DNA from: Spirochaetota bacterium
Lineage (GTDB): Bacteria > Spirochaetota > Brevinematia > Brevinematales > Brevinemataceae
Direction: 5' to 3'
DNA: 40,400 nucleotides
Assembly (NCBI GenBank): GCA_030154445.1
Contig: JAGUQW010000005.1
Location: 1 to 40,400, forward strand
Positions 18,788 through 29,246 of this stretch are shown here, in pieces (positions within the stretch are counted from its first letter, which is position 1; each line of letters starts with the position of its first letter). Below the pieces are notes generated by a model. The model saw only the letters and a list, made by a program, of their open reading frames with translations, was not told the origin of the DNA and did not search any database. A program made the translations under genes and the position numbers.

Positions 18788-19261
18788 CTACCACTTATAA
18801 TGAGCAAAAGCACGGTTAGCTTCAGCCATTTTAAGTGTATCAGTACGTTTTTTAATAGTAGAACCACTATTATTAAACGCGTCCACTAATTCTTTACCCA
18901 ATTTTTCACTCATAGAGTGTTCCCGCCGTTTTCTTGCATAATCTACAAGCCATCTAAGCGCTAACGCTAATTGACGCTCAGCACGAACATCTATAGGTAC
19001 TTGATAAGTAGCCCCACCAACACGCCTTGATTTAACCTCTACTGGGGGTTTAATATTATTTAATACCGTTTCAAAAGCTTCTAATGCTGGAACTTCTGTT
19101 TTTTCAGCTAAAAAATCCATTGCAGAATATACAATAGCAGTAGCCAAACTTTTTTTACCATCTAACATGACACGATTGACAAGTTTGGTAACCAAAACAC
19201 TATTGTGTTTTGCATCTGGAGACAAAGGACGAAAATGACCCTTAGCTTTTTTTCTTGGCAT
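18788..19261 (-). CDS. rpsG: 30S ribosomal protein S7
   Basis: Nucleates assembly of the small-subunit head. MPRKKAKGHFRPLSPDAKH, GGATYQVPIDVRAERQLAL and ALRWLVDYARKRREHSM are family signatures. The length is 157 aa. A 161-base spacer (19262-19422) separates it from rpsL, much longer than most gaps in the cluster. In E. coli the equivalent spacer holds the S7 repressor site. Confidence 0.98.
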   Translation of the reverse strand: MPRKKAKGHFRPLSPDAKHNSVLVTKLVNRVMLDGKKSLATAIVYSAMDFLAEKTEVPALEAFETVLNNIKPPVEVKSRRVGGATYQVPIDVRAERQLALALRWLVDYARKRREHSMSEKLGKELVDAFNNSGSTIKKRTDTLKMAEANRAFAHYKW

Positions 19262-19422
19262 ATAAAGACCCCTTCTGTTATTCGCTAACTAGCAAACTGC
19301 TTCAACAGCGTTCATTATTTTAAGTAACACAAACACCATTTACTCAGAGTTATAATTAACATAGTTATGTTCTAGCTTTTCACTAGACTGTTAGACCTAA
19401 ATCTAATATTGAATTAAAAATC

Positions 19423-19797
19423 CTAATTCTTAGGACGCTTAGATCCATATTTTGAACGACCTTGCTTACGATTATCAACACCCATTGAATCAAGTGTACC
19501 ACGAATGATATGATAACGCACACCCGGTAAGTCTTTTACACGACCACCACGGATAAGAACAACTGAGTGTTCTTGCAAGTTGTGTCCAATACCTGGAATA
19601 TAAGCAGTTACCTCAACACCTGTTGTAAGACGCACACGAGCAATCTTACGAAGAGCGGAGTTAGGCTTTTTTGGTGTCATCGTTGTTACACGAGTACAAA
19701 CACCTCTTCTCTGAGGATTGGACTTAAGAGCAGGAGATTTTGTTTTTTTCTCAACTGTCTTACGACCAAATCTTACTAACTGGTTAATAGTAGGCAT
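19423..19797 (-). CDS. rpsL: 30S ribosomal protein S12
   Basis: Decoding-centre protein and first gene of the str cluster. [33 protein letters not shown] and [17 protein letters not shown] are diagnostic. The lysines corresponding to E. coli K42, K43 and K87 are unchanged, so S12-type streptomycin resistance is not predicted. The length is 124 aa. Its promoter is at 19875-19903. Confidence 0.98.
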   Translation of the reverse strand: MPTINQLVRFGRKTVEKKTKSPALKSNPQRRGVCTRVTTMTPKKPNSALRKIARVRLTTGVEVTAYIPGIGHNLQEHSVVLIRGGRVKDLPGVRYHIIRGTLDSMGVDNRKQGRSKYGSKRPKN

Positions 19798-19852
19798 CGA
19801 GCAAACCTCTTTCTTAAATTAAGCTATTACACTTTTTATATAAATTAACAAT

Positions 19853-19869
19853 GATCTATTCAATAGATC
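19853..19869. promoter_or_regulatory. 17-bp palindrome at the predicted start of the str transcript
   Basis: GATCTATT-C-AATAGATC is a perfect inverted repeat beginning about six bases after the -10 box. As DNA it has operator-like symmetry. As RNA it could form a 7-bp hairpin at the extreme 5' end of the mRNA. Which role applies cannot be told from sequence. Confidence 0.5.
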
Positions 19870-19874
19870 CTAAT

Positions 19875-19903
19875 ATTGTAGCATAAAAAAATACTTTTGT
19901 CAA
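19875..19903 (-). promoter_or_regulatory. Sigma-70-type promoter of the str-S10-spc-alpha cluster
   Basis: On the minus strand TTGACA (19898-19903) and TACAAT (19875-19880) are separated by exactly 17 bases. The expected start is near 19868, about 70 bases before the rpsL ATG. No equally good promoter was seen in the larger downstream gaps, so it may drive most of the 32 genes to rplQ. Confidence 0.88.
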
Positions 19904-20249
19904 GCTATCTCCAAGAAATAACACGCCAAAAAATATCTTATTGCAATAATCTCTCTAACAAGTAAGTCACACTTTTCTGGTATTTAGTTTTTATTTTCAA
20001 GAATTAAATCTTAAAATTACTTTCAATAGACAGTGCCAGAATATATCTTTGAAAGATTTTCATAAGGTCTTCCCACCATTATGAAAATTATATTGATCTA
20101 TCAAAATAGATTGATTCACTACTTAAAAAAGCAGCTCATGTTATTATAGATTAAATCTAATGAGATTGTCAATCCTTTAATAAAGTTTTAAATTGATGAA
20201 AATGAAATTACTTGAAATAAAAAAGATTTTATAGGAATCTAAGCAATTT
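19904..20249. other. 346-bp stretch without recognisable gene
   Basis: No ORF with a plausible start or recognisable product was seen on either strand. The stretch is very AT-rich. It contains two short symmetrical sequences related to the promoter palindrome: ATCTAT-CAAA-ATAGAT (20096-20111) and TAGATT-A-AATCTA (20147-20159). It separates the str promoter from the 3' end of the broken acyltransferase gene. No convincing terminator for that gene was found. Confidence 0.5.
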
Positions 20250-21277
20250 TTATTTGTTTTGATCTTTCGCTAATTTTTGTCGTATTATTTCAATAGGACT
20301 AGTAATAATATTCAAAACAGATGCAGCCATCATTGAAACCACAACTACTAATCCAAAATAAGATCCACTTGATAAATTCAAAAAAGATAATTTCGATATT
20401 ATCAGTGGGTGAATTAAATAGATACCATAGGATAAATCTCCTATTTTTCTATCTATAACATTATTTTTGAAAAGTTTGAATAAAAAAGGAATAGCTATGG
20501 TTAATGAAATGAAATATATTAATTTTAAAACACGAAAATCAATAGGGATTTTTCTTATAAAGAATGCTAATATAATAACATTTGTTAATGCAATCCAACC
20601 AAATTTTAAAAATTGTTCAGCATAATAATAGGAAAACATACCCAAAATAAAGAAAACTAATTCTGTTGGAAAAAATCGATAGGTATAGGGATCATAAATA
20701 AATCCTAATGGGTATAAAAACAAAAATCGTAAAGATAATGATAATATTATTAATAATACTAATATTTTTTTAGGATATTTGATTAAAAATGGTGCTATAG
20801 TATAAAAATAAATTTCTAGGCTTATAGTCCAAGCTACCATCAGTAACGAATGCTTCAGATATATAGAATGTAACGAATCTCGAAAATTCATAACAAAATC
20901 CAAAGTTTTTTCAGGAGTGATTTCTAACCATAAACTCCAATCTGAACCTATCATAAATATATTATATATAAATACATATAAGCGAGTTAACACACTATAA
21001 CTACTATCTAAAAAAATTTTTCCAAAATTGTTTGGATCTATTAATAATATTAAACATATTATTAATAGATAAATAGGATATAAGCGTAATATTCTATTTA
21101 TCCAAAAAGATCTCATACTACTATACTTCGTTTTTAAAATCATTGATGTATAAAACCCTGAAACTATAAAAAAGATTGTACTGACATTATTGAATTCATC
21201 ATACCATCCATAAAACTAAAAGAAGCCATATGAGATCGAACCACTACTAAACTTAAAAACAATCTAAATATTCCCAT
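20250..21277 (-). pseudogene. Acyltransferase-3 family membrane protein, frameshifted
   Basis: The longest open part (20250-21143, 297 aa) has many hydrophobic segments and FWINRILRLYPIYL, typical of the acyltransferase-3/OafA family of integral membrane O-acyltransferases. It lacks the family's N-terminus. That part exists upstream in another frame: an ATG at 21277 after AGGAT encodes MGIFRLFLSLVVVRSHM with the expected Arg and His, then SFSFMDG. The 297-aa frame is open back to about 21224 and encodes YDEFNNVSTIFFIVSGFYTS. Restoring one base near 21203-21206 would join them into about 342 aa, the usual length. Either the gene is inactivated, or the base is a sequencing error, or the shift is programmed. 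It starts just 31 bases after the rpoC terminator with no clear promoter of its own. Such enzymes decorate surface glycans; the substrate is unknown. Confidence 0.8.
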
Positions 21278-21308
21278 ATGATTATCCTGTATTTATATTT
21301 ATCTCTAT

Positions 21309-21342
21309 AAAAACACCCTCAGATTTCTCTAAGGGTGTTTTT
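21309..21342 (-). terminator. Terminator after rpoC
   Basis: An 11-bp perfect stem (AAAAACACCCT at 21309-21319 with AGGGTGTTTTT at 21332-21342) encloses a 12-base loop. It lies 13 bases downstream of the rpoC stop. Read on the minus strand the second arm ends in a T-run, as in an intrinsic terminator. Confidence 0.9.
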
Positions 21343-21355
21343 TTATATCATTGAT

Positions 21356-24300
21356 TTATTTAGCAGATTCATCTACTTGTAATACTGGTTTTCTCTTACC
21401 TATGATTTTTAAGGAATCATAATGTTTGATACCAGTACCAGCAGGGATCAATTGTCCAATAACAAGATTTTCTTTTAATCCTTGCAAGGTATCTACAGCA
21501 CCTCTTAAAGCAGCTCCAGAAAGAACTTTTGGTGTTTCTTGGAATGAAGCAGCTGATAAGAAACTTTCTGTAACAAGAGCAGCTTTTGTTAGTCCCATTA
21601 GGATAGGTCTAGCTTTTGAAGCCTGTCCACCTTGAGCACACACATTATTGTTTTCTTTTTCAAAAAGATGTCTATCTACAATTTGACCTGTAATAAACTC
21701 TGTATCACCAGGATCAGTAATTTCAACTTTACGAAGCATTTGACGAATAATAATAGAAATATGCTTTTCGTTGATTTCCACCCCTTGTAATCCATAAACA
21801 TCTTGTATTTCTTCAAGAAGGAATTGCTCAACAGCATTTTGCCCTAATACTCTTAAAATATCATGCGGACTTACAATACCATCACACAATGGCTCTCCAG
21901 CTTCTACTCTATCTCCAATACGAACATAAATATTTTTACCAGCAACTACAAAATGACTAAATATTCTTCCATTAAAAGCCTGAACATTAATAGTATATTT
22001 ACCTTTTTTCTGAACAATACTTTCAACGATACCTTCACAAAGAGCAATAACAGCAACATTTTTAGGTTGACGAGATTCAAATAGTTCAGTAACCCTTGGA
22101 AGCCCACCAATAATATCCTTTGTTCTACGCTTTGCCATAGGACGACGAGCAACAGTAGCACCAGGTTTTACACGACTACCTTCTTCAACAGCTAATGAAA
22201 CTCCAGAAATAATCATAAATCTTTCTAATTCATTATCTTCATCATCAACAACTAATAGAATAGATTTGTCTTTTTCTATAACACCATCTGTTTCTTTTTC
22301 AAAATATTTAATAATACCTTCAAATTCACAAATATAAAGTTCGTTATAAGGATCAAATTCTACAATAGAAGTTCCTCTAGCTATCATAATACCAGCTTTT
22401 ACTAATAAAGTAGAACCAACACGAATTGGATAAGCATATCGTTGTGATTCAAGAGCTAATAATGAATCATTAACCTTTTTAATAACAACACGCCGTCCAA
22501 AACGAATTTCTTCACCAGTTTTACGAATAGCTACCGTATGTTCTGCTGCAATTTCTTTGTTGTTCAATTTGTCAACATCTGCTGGATTTTGTAATTCATC
22601 AATAGAGATTTGTAAAAGTACTTTTTGAACTTCTACGACACCTTTACGAGAAATAATGTTTTCAATTCCATTTTCTGTTTGTTTTTGAACAACACTTTCA
22701 GGAACAGATAGTAAAAAAGCATCATAAGAAAGTGCTAGTTTATTATCTTCTGATGTAGCTTGTGCTGTACCACCAATATGGAAAGTACGCATTGTTAATT
22801 GTGTTCCAGGTTGTCCAATAGATTCTGCTGCAATAATACCAACAGCTTCTCCGATATTAACACTTTTTAATTGAGAAAGATCCCAACCATAACATTTTCC
22901 ACAAACACCTTGAGGAGCTTCACAAGTAAGTACAGAACGAATACGAAGTTTGTCAATATCAGCTTCATCGATCATTCTTACTGCGTCTTCATCAATAATT
23001 TCATTTGCTTCAACAATCAAATTACCATTACGAGGATCAAATACATCAACAGCAGATACACGACCTAAACAACGATCTGCTAAAGTTTTTTTAATTTCTT
23101 CTCCGTTTCTAACTGTTTCCAATTCCATATAACGAAGTGTTTCACAATCATGTGTTGTAATAACAACATCTTGAGAAATATCAACTAGTTTCCGAGTCAA
23201 ATAACCTGCATCGGCTGTTTTAAGTGCTGTATCAGCAAGACCCTTACGAGCACCATGACTTGAGATAAAATATTCAAGTACAGAAAGCCCTTCTTTAAAG
23301 TTGGAACGAATAGCCATTTCTAGAATTTCTCCAGAAGGTTTAGCCATCAATCCACGCATACCTGAAAGTTGACGGATTTGTTCTCTACTACCACGAGCAC
23401 CAGAGTCCATCATAACATAAAGAGCATTGAATCCATCTTCATCTTCATGCAAACGAGATTCCACAAGCTTTTTAATTCTATCGTTGGCTTGTGCCCAAAT
23501 ATCTAATACTTGGTTATATTTCTCAGCATAAGTAATCAAACCACGACGCGCGTTGTCTTCAATTTTTTGCACTTCTTTTTCAGCTTTTTCAACAATACCA
23601 TATTTTTCTTGTGGTATTTTAATATCAGTAAGAGAAATAGTTACCCCTAATTTGGTAGCATGTCCATACCCTAAAGTTTTCAAATCATCTGCTAAATAAG
23701 CAGTTTCTTTAATACCATAGATACGATAACAAGCTGCAAGTAATTTTTCTACACGCTTAGAAGTAAGTGTTTCATTGATAAATCCTAATTTTTTAGGAAT
23801 AACTTCATTAAATATTACACGACCAGGAGTAGTTTCTACCCATTCACCTTCAATTTTGAATTGTATCCAATCTTCATAAGCAAATATTTTCGAATCTACA
23901 GCAAATAACAATTCTGAGTAAGAATCAAATTTTTTGATTCTTTCAGGTTTGTGTAGTTTTGGTTTTGTTAAATGATAAATTCCTAATACCATATCCTGTG
24001 TTGGATATACTACAGGGTGACCATTCGCAGGGTTGAGTAAATTTCTACTAGAGAGCATTAACAACCATGCTTCAATTTGAGCTTCTGGAGAAATCGGTAC
24101 ATGTACCGCCATTTGGTCTCCATCAAAGTCAGCATTATAAGCATGACACACAAGAGGATGTAATTGTATTGCTTTTTCTTCAACAAGAATAGGTTCAAAT
24201 GCTTGAATTCCTAGACGATGGAGTGTAGGTGCACGATTAAGAAGAACAGGATGATGACTAGCTACATTTTCAAGAATTTCCCAAACTTTTTCATGTTCAA

Positions 24301-25471
24301 TTTCTATTAAATGTTTAGCTGCTTTAATATTTGACACAAATTCTTTTTCGACAAGCTCTCTCATCACAAATGGTTTAAATAATTCAAGAGCCATTTGTTT
24401 TGGAAGTCCACATTGATGTAATTTCAAACTAGGTCCAACAATAATTACAGAACGCCCAGAATAGTCAACACGCTTTCCTAGTAAATTTTGTCTAAAACGA
24501 CCTTGCTTACCTTTGAGAATATCAGATAGAGATTTTAATGGTCTATCACCACCACCTGTAACAGGATGTGCACGGCGTGAATTATCAAATAAAGAGTCTG
24601 CTGCATCTTGTACCATTCTCATTTCATTTTTGATAATAATATCTGGTGCATTAACTGATTTTAGTTTTTTAAGTCTATTATTTCTATTAATCAAACGACG
24701 ATAAAGATCATTAATATCAGAAGTTGCAAAACGACCACCATCTAGTGGAACCATAGGACGCAAATCCGGTGGTAACACAGGAATAGCATCTAAAATAATC
24801 CATTCAGGTTTGTTTTTTGATTTTCTAAGATCTTCAATAAGTTCCAATCTTTTAATAATTTTTTTGTCACTTTTATTTTGATATTCATTAGTAGAACGAA
24901 GTTCATCAGCTAATCCATCCAAATCAATATTTCTAAGGATTTGACGAACTGAACCTGCTCCTGAACCTGCAGTGAAAGCTTCTTTATAACGATCACGATA
25001 TTCATCATATTCTTCATCGGTCAACACTTGGTTAGGTTTTAGATCTGTTTCACCGGGATCAATCACAATATATTTTTCAAAATATAAAATGCTTTGAATA
25101 TGACTAGGCGCAACATCTAATAGAATAGCAATTTTTGAAGGAATAATTCTATAATACCAAATATGAGCGATAGGAGCAACAAGTTCTATATGACCTGTTC
25201 TATAACGACGAACTTTAGCCTCTGTAACTTCTACACCACAACGATCACACACGATTCCTTTGTAACGAATAGATCTGAATTTGCCACAAGAACATTCATA
25301 ATCTTTTGTTGGCCCAAAAATACGCTCACAAAAGAGTCCATCTTTTTCAGCTCTTAATGTTCTATAATTTATTGTTTCTGGTTTTAATACTTCACCATGA
25401 GATAAAGATCTCACTAGTTCAGAACTTGCTAGATTAACGGAAATAGCACCGAAGCCTTGCTTTTCTTTCAT
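21356..25471 (-). CDS. rpoC: DNA-directed RNA polymerase subunit beta'
   Basis: Catalytic subunit of RNA polymerase. The N-terminal zinc site has C60, C62, C75 and C78. The active-site magnesium motif NADFDGDQ begins at residue 446. The second zinc cluster is in [16 protein letters not shown]. Bridge-helix and trigger-loop regions are visible around [19 protein letters not shown] and [11 protein letters not shown]. The length, 1371 aa, is normal for a single-chain beta'. GAGAGG precedes the ATG. It follows rpoB by 66 bases. Confidence 0.98.
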   Translation of the reverse strand: MKEKQGFGAISVNLASSELVRSLSHGEVLKPETINYRTLRAEKDGLFCERIFGPTKDYECSCGKFRSIRYKGIVCDRCGVEVTEAKVRRYRTGHIELVAPIAHIWYYRIIPSKIAILLDVAPSHIQSILYFEKYIVIDPGETDLKPNQVLTDEEYDEYRDRYKEAFTAGSGAGSVRQILRNIDLDGLADELRSTNEYQNKSDKKIIKRLELIEDLRKSKNKPEWIILDAIPVLPPDLRPMVPLDGGRFATSDINDLYRRLINRNNRLKKLKSVNAPDIIIKNEMRMVQDAADSLFDNSRRAHPVTGGGDRPLKSLSDILKGKQGRFRQNLLGKRVDYSGRSVIIVGPSLKLHQCGLPKQMALELFKPFVMRELVEKEFVSNIKAAKHLIEIEHEKVWEILENVASHHPVLLNRAPTLHRLGIQAFEPILVEEKAIQLHPLVCHAYNADFDGDQMAVHVPISPEAQIEAWLLMLSSRNLLNPANGHPVVYPTQDMVLGIYHLTKPKLHKPERIKKFDSYSELLFAVDSKIFAYEDWIQFKIEGEWVETTPGRVIFNEVIPKKLGFINETLTSKRVEKLLAACYRIYGIKETAYLADDLKTLGYGHATKLGVTISLTDIKIPQEKYGIVEKAEKEVQKIEDNARRGLITYAEKYNQVLDIWAQANDRIKKLVESRLHEDEDGFNALYVMMDSGARGSREQIRQLSGMRGLMAKPSGEILEMAIRSNFKEGLSVLEYFISSHGARKGLADTALKTADAGYLTRKLVDISQDVVITTHDCETLRYMELETVRNGEEIKKTLADRCLGRVSAVDVFDPRNGNLIVEANEIIDEDAVRMIDEADIDKLRIRSVLTCEAPQGVCGKCYGWDLSQLKSVNIGEAVGIIAAESIGQPGTQLTMRTFHIGGTAQATSEDNKLALSYDAFLLSVPESVVQKQTENGIENIISRKGVVEVQKVLLQISIDELQNPADVDKLNNKEIAAEHTVAIRKTGEEIRFGRRVVIKKVNDSLLALESQRYAYPIRVGSTLLVKAGIMIARGTSIVEFDPYNELYICEFEGIIKYFEKETDGVIEKDKSILLVVDDEDNELERFMIISGVSLAVEEGSRVKPGATVARRPMAKRRTKDIIGGLPRVTELFESRQPKNVAVIALCEGIVESIVQKKGKYTINVQAFNGRIFSHFVVAGKNIYVRIGDRVEAGEPLCDGIVSPHDILRVLGQNAVEQFLLEEIQDVYGLQGVEINEKHISIIIRQMLRKVEITDPGDTEFITGQIVDRHLFEKENNNVCAQGGQASKARPILMGLTKAALVTESFLSAASFQETPKVLSGAALRGAVDTLQGLKENLVIGQLIPAGTGIKHYDSLKIIGKRKPVLQVDESAK

Positions 25472-25537
25472 ACTTCGTATCCTCTCTAAGAGTTTGAAAC
25501 TCTTTATATTTAATAGTCTTGTCGTTTCATAACAACA

Positions 25538-28500
25538 CTAAATGAGATGTACTCTCATATCGAGCATTTCTTTTTCTTTTTCGTTTAATGGAACACATTT
25601 ACCCGATTTATCATACACTTGAATATCAAGCGCAAGTCCTCTAAGTTCTTGTATAAGAACATTAAAAGATTCTGGAATACTTGGTGAAGAAACTCTTTTA
25701 CCTTTGATAATTCCTTCATAAACACGAATCCGTCCATCAGTATCATCTGATTTCACTGTCATCATCTCTTGAAGTAAATTAGCAACACCATAAGCTTCTA
25801 ATGCCCAAACTTCCATTTCTCCTAAACGCTGACCACCAAAGTTAGCTTTACCACGAAGTGGTTGCTGGGTAACAAGTGAGTATGGGCCAACAGAACGAGC
25901 ATGTAATTTATCATCAACCATGTGATTGAGTTTGAGAACATACATAACACCAACAAACACTTGTTTTTGGAAGTATTCCCCAGTGCGTCCATCACGAAGT
26001 TTGTATTTTCCAGTTTTGGTCAGTTTTACTTCTTCCCAATATTTTTCAATTTCTTCTTTTGTTTCTCCGTATTTGGTACGCTCTTCAATCAGATCTTCTA
26101 ATATTTTATTATTAGCAAAATCTGTTTGTTCATCAATTTGATCTAAAGAAGCACCTTGAAAAGCAGCACATTGATATTTGACACCAAGTTTCAATCCAGC
26201 CATACCAAGATATGTTTCGAACAATTGTCCAAGGTTCATACGAGATGGAACACCTAGAGGATTTAAAACAACATCTACTGGAGTACCATCTGGAAGAAAT
26301 GGCATATCTTCTTCACGCATAACTCTAGAGACAACCCCTTTGTTTCCATGACGACCTGCAATTTTATCACCAGGTTTGATTTTTCGTTTTTTAGCAAGAT
26401 AAACTTTGATAAGCTTCAAGACACCAGGAGATAATTCATCTCCGTTTTTGATAGTAAATATTTTAACATCAACTACTACACCGTCTTCACCATGAGGTAC
26501 ACGCTGAGATGTATCACGAACATCTTTAGCTTTTTCACCAAAGATCGCATGTAACAATCTAAATTCAGGAGTTTCTGTAGGCTCTCCTTTTGGAGTTACT
26601 TTACCAACAAGAATATCCCCAGGTTTGACATAAGCACCAACACGGATAATACCATCTTCATCTAAATTACGAAGTGCTTCTTCACCGATATTTGGGATTT
26701 CTCTAGTAATTTCTTCTGGACCTTGTTTTGTTTCAAGAGCAGGGCATTCGAATACGGTAGTGTAAATAGAAGTGAAATCATCCTCTTTGATGAGTCTTTC
26801 AGACATCAGAACCGCATCTTCATAGTTATATCCATTCCAAGGCATAAAAGCAACAACAGCATTTTTACCTAACGCTAATTCACCTTGGTCTGTACCAAAT
26901 CCATCTGCAATAACTTGCCCTTTAATAACTTTTTCCCCAACATTAACAATAGGTTTTTGGTTAAAACTTGTATCTTGATTGGTTCTTCTAAATTTAGAAA
27001 GTTTATAAGCCTTAGTACCTGATTTGGTTTTAAGTTCTATATTTTTAGAATCAACTTTTATGATTTCCCCATCTTCTTTAGCAAGGATAGCGGCACGAGA
27101 ATCTCTCGCTACCAAATATTCCATACCAGTTCCAACAATAGGAGAATTCCCTCTAAGAAGAGGCATCGCTTGGCGTTGCATATTCGATCCCATAAGAGCA
27201 CGGTTGGCATCATCATTTTCAACAAATGGAATTAAAGCAGCAGATACAGATAATAATTGTAATGCAGATACATCCATCAATTGAATTTTACTAGCAGGAA
27301 CTAACTCATATTCACCTTTGTAACGCACCCGAGGAAATTCCTCAGTGATTTTGAAAGTTTTACTCATTTCCACATTCACAGGAGCAATATACATATTTTC
27401 TTCTTCATTAGCAGAAAGATATACAATTTCTTTGGTAACTTGACTATCTTTTACAACTAAATAAGGTGTTTCAAGAAATCCATAATGATTTACTTTTGCA
27501 AAAATAGAAAGTGATACAATAAGTCCAATATTTGGACCTTCGGGAGTTTCGATAGGACATACTCGACCATAATGAGTATAGTGAACATCACGAACTTCAA
27601 AACCAGCTCTATCTCTCGAAAGACCACCAGGGCCTAAAGCTGAAAGACGGCGTTTGTGAGTAAGTTCTGAAATAGGATTGATTTGATCCATAAACTGAGA
27701 TAATTGACTCATTCCAAAGAAATCATTAATAGAAGACATAATTGGTTTGACATTAATAATATTTTGAGGAGACAAATCTTCTATATCTCTTGTAGATAAT
27801 TTTTCATAAATAGATTTTTCAACAGTGATAAAAGCAACACTAATAGCATCAACAATAAGTTCACTAACACTACGAACACGACGATTACCCAAATGATCCA
27901 CATCATCAATTGGAGCTTCCTCATTAGAAACAGCAATCAAATGATTAAGAGTTGCAGAAATATCTTCAAAAGAAAGAGTAAATGATTCTAGAAGAGCATC
28001 TCTATCTTGCTTGTCAAGTTCTTGATATAATTTCATCACTAATTTGTATCGACCAACTTCACCAAGATCATAATAACGATTATTAAAGAACATATTATTA
28101 AGATCACGAACAATCACATCAAAAGGAGCTGCTTCACCTGGATGCAAAATACTATAGATTTTTTTCACTGCTTTTTGGATATTATCTTTTGTGTCATCTT
28201 TTTCAAGCGTATTTACAAGAGCTCTATTTTTGAGTAAAGAATCACTGTTAATAATTTTAAGAGACGCAATCCCTTTTTGAAATAGTTGATTGACTGTATT
28301 AGGAAAAAGTTTGTCCATCGCTGAAACAATAGGTTTATTTTCATCATCAAGAATTGTTTCACCAACATATTGTCCAACTAACTTGGAAATAGCTTCAGAA
28401 TCAGAGTTAAGAGAAACATCTGTCATTTCAAAGAAGCGTGCTACGATATCTTCTACAGTCATACCCAAAGAAAGAAGTAATGTAGTTACAAGAACTTTAC

Positions 28501-29059
28501 GACGAGAATCTATACGAACATACATAAGATCTTTTTTACTATCAACTAAAAATTCTAACCAAGAACCTTTTTCAGGAACAATTTTAGCAGCAAACTCTTT
28601 GTTTTTAGCACTGAATAAAACACCTGGAGATTTGTAAATTTGATTCACAACAACACGCTCAGCTCCATTAATAATAAAAGTGCCCCGATCTGTCATAATA
28701 GGAAAATCACCTATGTAGATATCTTTTTCTTTGATCTCTCCAGTTTTACGATCTATGAGACGAAAAATAACTTTGATAGGTGCACTATATGTGAGATTTT
28801 TATCAAAAGCTTCATCTTGAGAATATTTGAGTTCACCAATATCATAGTGAACATATTCAATAACTATATTTCCATCTGTACTTTCAATAGGAAAAACAGA
28901 TCTAAAAACACCTTCAAGACCTTTTAGTTCCCTTTTATTAGATGCAACACCCTCTTGTAAAAATTCCGCAAAAGATTCTAGCTGTATTGCTAATAAATCG
29001 GGAGCTTCCGTTTGAGTTTGAAATTCAGCAAAGGAAACACGCTTGATGATTGGCGCCAT
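25538..29059 (-). CDS. rpoB: DNA-directed RNA polymerase subunit beta
   Basis: RNA polymerase core subunit that forms the rifampicin pocket. AERVVVNQIYKSPGV, GDKIAGRHGNKGVVSRV and GGQRLGEMEVWALEAYG are diagnostic. The rifampicin cluster reads SQLSQFMDQINPISELTHK followed by RRLSALGPGG: Gln513, Asp516, His526 and Ser531 (E. coli numbering) are all wild type. The start at 29059 gives MAPIIKRVSF, 1173 aa, and has GGAG six bases upstream. An ATG four codons earlier (29071) lacks a binding site. An attenuator-like hairpin lies upstream, between rplL and this gene. Confidence 0.98.
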   Translation of the reverse strand: MAPIIKRVSFAEFQTQTEAPDLLAIQLESFAEFLQEGVASNKRELKGLEGVFRSVFPIESTDGNIVIEYVHYDIGELKYSQDEAFDKNLTYSAPIKVIFRLIDRKTGEIKEKDIYIGDFPIMTDRGTFIINGAERVVVNQIYKSPGVLFSAKNKEFAAKIVPEKGSWLEFLVDSKKDLMYVRIDSRRKVLVTTLLLSLGMTVEDIVARFFEMTDVSLNSDSEAISKLVGQYVGETILDDENKPIVSAMDKLFPNTVNQLFQKGIASLKIINSDSLLKNRALVNTLEKDDTKDNIQKAVKKIYSILHPGEAAPFDVIVRDLNNMFFNNRYYDLGEVGRYKLVMKLYQELDKQDRDALLESFTLSFEDISATLNHLIAVSNEEAPIDDVDHLGNRRVRSVSELIVDAISVAFITVEKSIYEKLSTRDIEDLSPQNIINVKPIMSSINDFFGMSQLSQFMDQINPISELTHKRRLSALGPGGLSRDRAGFEVRDVHYTHYGRVCPIETPEGPNIGLIVSLSIFAKVNHYGFLETPYLVVKDSQVTKEIVYLSANEEENMYIAPVNVEMSKTFKITEEFPRVRYKGEYELVPASKIQLMDVSALQLLSVSAALIPFVENDDANRALMGSNMQRQAMPLLRGNSPIVGTGMEYLVARDSRAAILAKEDGEIIKVDSKNIELKTKSGTKAYKLSKFRRTNQDTSFNQKPIVNVGEKVIKGQVIADGFGTDQGELALGKNAVVAFMPWNGYNYEDAVLMSERLIKEDDFTSIYTTVFECPALETKQGPEEITREIPNIGEEALRNLDEDGIIRVGAYVKPGDILVGKVTPKGEPTETPEFRLLHAIFGEKAKDVRDTSQRVPHGEDGVVVDVKIFTIKNGDELSPGVLKLIKVYLAKKRKIKPGDKIAGRHGNKGVVSRVMREEDMPFLPDGTPVDVVLNPLGVPSRMNLGQLFETYLGMAGLKLGVKYQCAAFQGASLDQIDEQTDFANNKILEDLIEERTKYGETKEEIEKYWEEVKLTKTGKYKLRDGRTGEYFQKQVFVGVMYVLKLNHMVDDKLHARSVGPYSLVTQQPLRGKANFGGQRLGEMEVWALEAYGVANLLQEMMTVKSDDTDGRIRVYEGIIKGKRVSSPSIPESFNVLIQELRGLALDIQVYDKSGKCVPLNEKEKEMLDMRVHLI

Positions 29060-29140
29060 AACATTCTCCATATAATTTTAATATTACCAAAAGACTTTAA
29101 TCATCTTTAGGTTGTGAATCACTCACAAATTTTATAAATA

Positions 29141-29182
29141 AAAACGTATACATACCCCCATCAAATGATAGGGGTATGTATA
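29141..29182 (-). terminator. Attenuator-like hairpin between rplL and rpoB
   Basis: A perfect 12-bp stem pairs TATACATACCCC (29147-29158) with GGGGTATGTATA (29171-29182). A mismatch and three further pairs continue it inside. On the minus strand it is followed by CG and a U-run (29141-29144 and beyond). It stands in the 187-bp rplL-rpoB spacer. In many bacteria partial termination here lowers rpoBC expression relative to the r-protein genes; that role is inferred. Confidence 0.85.
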
Positions 29183-29246
29183 TAATATGATAATTTAGTA
29201 TCAATAATAAAGTAAATAGTATGCTATTAGAAAAAATAAAACAATA

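Noticed and set aside
20080-20150. Short plus-strand ORF starting ATGAAAATTATATTG near 20081
   Set aside because: Only 22 codons, no ribosome-binding site and no similarity recognised; treated as non-coding.
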